A stretch of DNA of 45,332 nucleotides from Clostridiales bacterium DTU024. GTDB lineage: Bacteria; Bacillota; Clostridia; Christensenellales; Aristaeellaceae. How positions within the stretch are numbered: the first letter of the stretch is position 1; each line of letters opens with the position of its first letter. The stretch is from positions 18,000 to 63,331 of the forward strand of contig LFTR01000084.1 of NCBI GenBank assembly GCA_001513425.1, written 5' to 3'. This document shows positions 41,037 through 45,332 of this stretch, piece after piece. Position numbers and translations under genes: made by a program. Under the pieces are notes generated by a model. The model was not told where the DNA came from. It ran no database searches and saw only the letters and a program-made list of their open reading frames with translations.

Positions 41037-42044
41037 ATGAACAAAATTGGCTTTTTCGTAAAGCGCCTTTCCAGAATGGATTGGCGCAAAATGTGGGGAA
41101 CTCTGGACATCGTCAAAAGGCGTTCCGGCAAAAACCGCCTGTGGCTGCTGGCGGATATGCTCCGTTGCGGCATTAGGTACAACGCGGGTTATATGGACTA
41201 TAAAATCGCCGAAATGTACCGACTGAATGCTTCCCAGCGGGCAGCCACTATCACCCGCGGTATCAGCAATAACATCGTCCGGCGCATGAATAGCAAAGCA
41301 TACTGGCATTTTTTTGACGACAAAAGCGAGTTCAACGCGGTGTTCGGCCGATGGGTCTCACGTGATTTTCTGCGTTTCAGCAAAGAGACGGACAAGGATA
41401 CACTAAATGGGTTCTTGAGAGACAAGAAGTCAGTATTCGTGAAGCCTCTTGAAGGTTCCAGCGGTGTAGGTGTCTATAAAGCGGAGGCGGCTGATTTTGC
41501 CGATATCGACGCTTTTTATGACCGGCTGCGGGGAACAGGAGACAGCATCATAGAAGATACAGTGGTGCAGCATCCCGACATGGCCCGGCTTTGCCCGACT
41601 TCTGTCAATACAGTGCGCATTGCCACCCTGCTTGGTGACAAACAAGAGGGCATCGTCTATGCCTTTTTGCGTGTAGGCAACGGCAAAGTGATGGACAATG
41701 TTGACTGCGGCGGCATGGCATGCCGCGTGGATCTAACAAACGGCATGATCACTACACCTGCTGCCGACAAAATGGGTAATGTGTTTGAAGCGCACCCTTC
41801 AACGGGTATAGTATTTCAAGGTTTTCAATTACCTTTTTTCCGGGAAGCCACGGCCATGTGCCTGGAAGCCATGCGTGTTGTGCCGCAGGTTCGCTTCGTA
41901 GCTTGGGATGTGGCATTGACACCCGAGGGTCCCCGCTTTATCGAAGGAAATTCTTTTCCCAGCCACGCGGTGCCGCAGTTTGCGGCACACTATCCTGACG
42001 GCTACGGCATCCTGACCGAATTTCGTAAGTTCATCGACTGCTGA
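41037..42044 (+). CDS. Sugar-transfer-associated ATP-grasp protein
   Basis: 335 aa. After a basic helical N-terminus, an ATP-grasp fold is seen: SVFVKPLEGSSGVGVYKAE (ATP-binding strand and Gly-rich loop, about residues 131-149), SIIEDTVVQHPDMARLCPTSVNTVRIATL and the metal-binding end FVAWDVALTPEGPRFIEGN (about 287-305). This matches the ATPgrasp_ST family, found near polysaccharide and cell-wall genes; it may join an amino acid or similar group to a glycan carrier, but no substrate is established. The ATG lies 3 bp after ychF without a clear ribosome binding site, so coupling to ychF or a later start is possible. The next gene encodes a wall-binding protein. Confidence 0.85.
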   Translation: MNKIGFFVKRLSRMDWRKMWGTLDIVKRRSGKNRLWLLADMLRCGIRYNAGYMDYKIAEMYRLNASQRAATITRGISNNIVRRMNSKAYWHFFDDKSEFNAVFGRWVSRDFLRFSKETDKDTLNGFLRDKKSVFVKPLEGSSGVGVYKAEAADFADIDAFYDRLRGTGDSIIEDTVVQHPDMARLCPTSVNTVRIATLLGDKQEGIVYAFLRVGNGKVMDNVDCGGMACRVDLTNGMITTPAADKMGNVFEAHPSTGIVFQGFQLPFFREATAMCLEAMRVVPQVRFVAWDVALTPEGPRFIEGNSFPSHAVPQFAAHYPDGYGILTEFRKFIDC

Positions 42045-42125
42045 AAGTTTTGCCGGATGCAAGAAAAAGCCTGCGTCCAGCGTTGTAATGGTGAGGACAG
42101 TTCGCCACAAAGGAGTTGACTTATA

Positions 42126-45100
42126 ATGAATCTTCTGACAACCCTGCTGGTATATATGACGGTGCTTGTTTCATCTGCCGTTCAGATGTCGCCGAACGTA
42201 ACGCCGGTACCGCCGGAGTTTGTAACCCCGGCGCCCGTAGTGACATCCACGCCGTTTATTCCTCCTACCGCGACACCGACGTCGTTTGTGGTGCCTTCAC
42301 CAATGGCCACGGCCACAGCCACTCCCAGACCCATCGACACGAATGTGCTGCTCACCGTTGGAGACCGGGGCGAAAACGTGCGCATCCTGCAAAGACGTTT
42401 GATTGAGCTGGGATACCTCAGCGGCAACGCAGACGGCATTTTTGGCAGGCAAACGCAGAACGCTGTGGAACGTTTCCAGAACTACAACAACCTCAAGGTG
42501 GACGGCATCGCCGGCCCAAACACGCTGCAGAAACTCTATTATGACAAAAGCGTGGTGGCCGCGCCCGTGCAGATCATCACTCCGACCCCGGGCCGCGCTA
42601 CGGCAGGGCCGATTGTGACGGTGCTGGTACCTGTCCGTTACGTGAATGAAGCGGGGACGCTTTTGTACTCCGAATCCCTGCTGCTGCAACAAGGTATCAC
42701 CACATTGAGCGCCAATGACAGCAGGGTGCCCGCTGGCTATACGCTGCAGTCGACAAGAAATGTGAGGGTAACGGTATATCCGGGTGGCACGGCTGCGCCT
42801 TCCATCGTTACGCACGTCTATAGGGCGCCCGCCGCGGCAACACCCACGCCCACCAGGGTCGCCACGGCGCTTGTGCCTGTCCGTTATGTTAATGAAGCGG
42901 GGACACTTTTGTACTCTGAATCCCTGTTATTACAGCAAGGCATTACCACCTTAGGCGCCAACGACAGCCGAGTTCCGGCCGGCTATACGCTGCAATCATT
43001 CAGATATGTACTGGTAACGGTGCATCCCGGAGGCACGGCCACACCATCCGTTGTAACGTTTGTCTATAGGGCGCCCGCCGTGGCGACACCTTCCCCCACG
43101 CCGGTTGCGACCCCTTCCACGGTCATGGTACCAATTCGCTACGTGAATGAAGCGGGGACACTGCTGTACTCTGAATCCCTGTTATTGCAGCAAGGCATTA
43201 CCACCCTAGGGGCCAACGACAGCAGGGTGCCGGCCGGCTATACGCTGCAATCCTTCAGATATGTATTGGTAACGGTGCATCCCGGAGGCACGGCCACGCC
43301 GCCCGTTGTAACGTATGTCTATAGAGCGCCCGCTGCGCCGACACCTTCGCCAACCCCTGTTACGACTCCTACCACGGTCATGGTACCAATACGGTATGTG
43401 ACTGAGGCCGGGGCACTGTTATACTCTGAATCAATATTGCTGCAGCAAGGCACTACCACCCTGAGCGCCAATGACAGCTGGGTACCGTCAGGCTATACGC
43501 TGCAATCGCCCAGGTATGTACAAGTGACGGTGCATCCCGGAGGCATGACTACGCCGTCCGTCGTAACATACGTCTACGGGATACCCGTAACCCCTTCCCC
43601 CACGCCGACGGCAACACCGACGGCAACACCGACGGCAACACCGACAGCAACACCGACGGCAACACCGACGGCAACTGCCGTGGTAACGCCAACGGCTGTC
43701 CCCGATGCAGTGGTGAAGGTACACTATCTGAATCTAACCAACAATGAGATACTGCTGGAAGAAGCCGAGGTGGTGATCCCCGCCGGTGAACAAATGACGG
43801 TGTCCGCACCGACAATCGAAAACTATACACCCACGGACGCCGGGCAATTGGTGAACGTGGATGTGAATGGCATCGCAGACCCATCTGAAGTCGTTTTCTA
43901 CTACGCCCCCGATGCAGTGGTCACGGTAAGCTACCTAAAGCAAGGCACTACTGAAGCGTTAACTGCAGCAACCGAGGTGGTGATCCCGGCCGGTCAAGAA
44001 ATGACGGTGCCCGCAGCGACAATCGAAAACTATACACCCACGGACGCCGGGCAATTGGTGAAGGTGGATGTGAATGGCTTGGCCACTCCCGCCGAAGTCA
44101 CTTTCTACTATACACCCAATGTCGCCGAGGTAGCGGTGCAGTATTTGGACCAAGATACAGATGCGGAATTAGTGGAAACAAAAGTGGAGAAGATCCCCGC
44201 GGGCGAAACCTTGACGCTGAGCGCGCAGGCAATTGAAGGATATACCGCCGCGGAAACTGAGCAAACGGTATCCGTGGACCCGGAGGGCAACGCAGACCCC
44301 TCCGAAGTCACCTTCTTCTACGTGCCCGATGCCGCAATAACAGTTCAATATTTGGATCAGAACACCAGCGCAGTGCTTGCGGAACCCACAGTGGAAGCGG
44401 TCGCCGCCGGTGAGACGATAACAGTGCCTGCCAAGACGATCGAAGGATACACCGCAACACCACTTGAACAGGCAGTAACCGTGGACGAAAATGGCAATGC
44501 GACCCCCGCTGAAGTCGTGTTCAACTATACGCTTAATGTGACTCCTTCTCCTGAACCGACGCCCGTCCCCAACGCGTTGATCATGGTGCGTTATGTGGAC
44601 CAGGCTACGGGGGCTGAGTTGGCAGCGGACTCCCGGCAGGAGATCCCCGCCGGTCAGACCGTTCAGGTACCGGCACAGACCATCGAAGGCTATACCGCCA
44701 CGATAAATGAACAAACAGTATCCGTAGATGAATACGGCATTGCGACCCCCGCTGAAATCGTATTCAACTATGCGCTCAATGTGACTCCTTCTCCTGAACC
44801 GACGCCAGTCCCCAACGCGTTGATCACGGTGCGTTATGTGGACGAGGCTACGGGCGCTGAGTTGATTGAGCCCACGCAGCAGGAGATTCCCGCCGCTCAA
44901 ACCGTTCAGGTACCGGCGCAGACCATCGAAGGCTATACCGCCACGGCGAATGAACAATCGGTTTCTGTGGATGAATATGGCATCGCGACCCCCTCTGAAG
45001 TCATCTTCTCCTATGCGCTGAACGCCACACCGGTTCCCAACGCTCTGGTCACCGTGCGTTATGTGGATCAGGCTACGGGCGCTGAGTTGATTGCGGCCAC

Positions 45101-45332
45101 GCAGCAGGAGATCCCCGCCGGTCAAACCGTTCAGGTACCGGCGCAGACCATCGAAGGCTATACCGCCACGGCGAATGAACAAGCGATATCCGTGGATGCC
45201 AACGGTACTGCGAATCCTCCTGAAGTCATCTTCTCCTATGCGCTGAACGCCACACCGGTTCCCAACGCTCTGGTCACCGTGCGTTATGTGGATCAGGCTA
45301 CGGGCGCTGAGTTGATTGCGGCCACGCAGCAG
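42126..45332 (+). CDS. Large wall-binding repeat protein with MucBP-like repeats, 5' part
   Basis: The frame is open for 1069 codons to the window end and continues beyond. A hydrophobic N-terminus (MNLLTTLLVYMTVLVSSAV) may be a signal sequence, though it lacks the usual Lys/Arg. A Pro/Thr linker follows, then a peptidoglycan-binding domain 1 at about residues 76-138 (VGDRGENVRILQRRLIELGY, DGIFGRQTQNAVERFQ, DGIAGPNTLQKL). Next are four repeats starting V-P-x-R-Y-V-x-E-A-G, a TPTA linker, and at least eight MucBP-like repeats (VRYVDQATGAEL, then IPAGQTVQVPAQTIEGYTA). It probably anchors non-covalently to the wall and binds glycans or mucins. AAAGGAG lies 10 bases before the ATG. Confidence 0.88.
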   Translation, partial: MNLLTTLLVYMTVLVSSAVQMSPNVTPVPPEFVTPAPVVTSTPFIPPTATPTSFVVPSPMATATATPRPIDTNVLLTVGDRGENVRILQRRLIELGYLSGNADGIFGRQTQNAVERFQNYNNLKVDGIAGPNTLQKLYYDKSVVAAPVQIITPTPGRATAGPIVTVLVPVRYVNEAGTLLYSESLLLQQGITTLSANDSRVPAGYTLQSTRNVRVTVYPGGTAAPSIVTHVYRAPAAATPTPTRVATALVPVRYVNEAGTLLYSESLLLQQGITTLGANDSRVPAGYTLQSFRYVLVTVHPGGTATPSVVTFVYRAPAVATPSPTPVATPSTVMVPIRYVNEAGTLLYSESLLLQQGITTLGANDSRVPAGYTLQSFRYVLVTVHPGGTATPPVVTYVYRAPAAPTPSPTPVTTPTTVMVPIRYVTEAGALLYSESILLQQGTTTLSANDSWVPSGYTLQSPRYVQVTVHPGGMTTPSVVTYVYGIPVTPSPTPTATPTATPTATPTATPTATPTATAVVTPTAVPDAVVKVHYLNLTNNEILLEEAEVVIPAGEQMTVSAPTIENYTPTDAGQLVNVDVNGIADPSEVVFYYAPDAVVTVSYLKQGTTEALTAATEVVIPAGQEMTVPAATIENYTPTDAGQLVKVDVNGLATPAEVTFYYTPNVAEVAVQYLDQDTDAELVETKVEKIPAGETLTLSAQAIEGYTAAETEQTVSVDPEGNADPSEVTFFYVPDAAITVQYLDQNTSAVLAEPTVEAVAAGETITVPAKTIEGYTATPLEQAVTVDENGNATPAEVVFNYTLNVTPSPEPTPVPNALIMVRYVDQATGAELAADSRQEIPAGQTVQVPAQTIEGYTATINEQTVSVDEYGIATPAEIVFNYALNVTPSPEPTPVPNALITVRYVDEATGAELIEPTQQEIPAAQTVQVPAQTIEGYTATANEQSVSVDEYGIATPSEVIFSYALNATPVPNALVTVRYVDQATGAELIAATQQEIPAGQTVQVPAQTIEGYTATANEQAISVDANGTANPPEVIFSYALNATPVPNALVTVRYVDQATGAELIAATQQ
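42627..43577 (+). repeat. Four tandem type A repeats in the surface protein
   Basis: Units begin at 42627, 42873, 43128 and 43383 (periods 246, 255, 255 bp). Each encodes a block starting VPxRYVxEAGxLLYSES, then LLLQQGxTTLxANDS and GYTLQS, ending VTVxPGG...VYR/G, with a Pro/Thr spacer. Units 2 and 3 are most alike at DNA level; unit 4 has diverged most. Confidence 0.9.
43608..43679 (+). repeat. Six 12-bp tandem repeats encoding a TATP linker
   Basis: The unit ACGGCAACACCG occurs six times in a row (fourth unit with one change, last one degenerate), coding for Thr-Ala-Thr-Pro. It separates the type A repeats from the MucBP-like repeats. Because the unit is a multiple of three, copy-number changes would alter linker length without breaking the frame. 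Confidence 0.9.
43704..45332 (+). repeat. Eight tandem MucBP-like repeats, last one cut by window end
   Basis: Units begin at 43704, 43911, 44118, 44328, 44571, 44814, 45039 and 45264. The first three are about 207-210 bp long; the next are 243, 243, 243 and 225 bp, lengthened by SPEPTP or TPVP spacers. Bases 44995-45107 are identical to 45220-45332, so the 3' units were duplicated recently. Each encodes a strand V-x-V-x-Y-L/V-D, an I-P-A-G-x turn, EGYTA and a closing F-x-Y strand. Confidence 0.9.

Noticed and set aside
43608..43679. Short tandem repeat considered as a CRISPR array
   Set aside because: The units are 12 bp with no spacers and encode a regular TATP linker in frame with the gene.
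44169..45182. A 337-codon open frame on the minus strand opposite the repeat protein
   Set aside because: It only mirrors the repetitive codons of the plus-strand gene, ignores repeat boundaries, and has low-complexity composition (FIRRGGIAFDGL repeated); the plus frame has a ribosome binding site, linker, peptidoglycan-binding domain and MucBP-like repeats.

Overview
The window looks like chromosomal DNA of a GC-rich member of the Bacillota, most likely class Clostridia. The evidence is strong AGGAGG-type ribosome binding sites with frequent TTG and GTG starts, a T-box leader in front of ileS, and typical clostridial genes (DUF1292 protein, YlbF-family protein, methionine gamma-lyase-like YnbB, a CxxC-x17-CxxC zinc-ribbon protein, and the order mutS-mutL-miaA-ynbB). 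Exported proteins here, including the sugar-binding protein, carry A-x-A type signal peptides without a lipobox cysteine. That may fit Christensenellales/Aristaeellaceae-like lineages, but this placement is a guess. No tRNA, rRNA, CRISPR array, insertion sequence or prophage was recognised.

Layout, left to right. 1-3.8 kb: the 3' end of an EamA transporter gene converging on ileS, which is preceded by a T-box leader and promoter. 3.9-8.3 kb: a sugar-uptake operon (binding protein, two permeases, AGE-family epimerase, no ATPase). 8.3-8.9 kb: about 500 bp without a convincing gene. 8.9-11.6 kb: a translationally coupled MarR regulator and DegV lipid-binding protein with a palindromic operator, divergent from an NhaC-type antiporter. 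11.6-14.9 kb: murA, a J-domain protein and a YgjP-like metallopeptidase, divergent from an OGG1-like glycosylase gene with a possibly leaderless mRNA. 15.0-27.1 kb: a tightly packed nine-gene minus-strand run for RNA modification/decay and DNA repair (radical SAM TIGR03960, TIGR03936/DUF2344, rng, miaB, ylbF-like, mutS, mutL, miaA, ynbB).

27.2-31.2 kb (minus): a fused RNase PH-RdgB gene, yajC, cvpA, a membrane-anchored probable DUF5711 protein and a small chorismate mutase. 31.3-38.2 kb (plus): a DUF1292 protein, uvrC, then three genes for large exported proteins of unknown function that look like distant paralogs. 38.2-38.8 kb: a promoter, a highly structured RNA of about 200 nt and a two-zinc-ribbon protein, closed by a strong terminator; the RNA is a candidate raiA-type RNA. 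38.9-45.3 kb: a diacylglycerol-kinase-like lipid kinase (minus), then ychF, a sugar-transfer-associated ATP-grasp protein and the start of a very large surface protein (peptidoglycan-binding domain, at least four repeats of one type and eight MucBP-like repeats) that runs off the window.

The most interesting parts are the structured RNA with its zinc-ribbon gene, the three-gene exported cluster, the repeat protein with near-identical terminal repeats, the RNase PH-RdgB fusion, and a possible AUC start codon in the MarR gene. All assignments come from reading the sequence without database searches.
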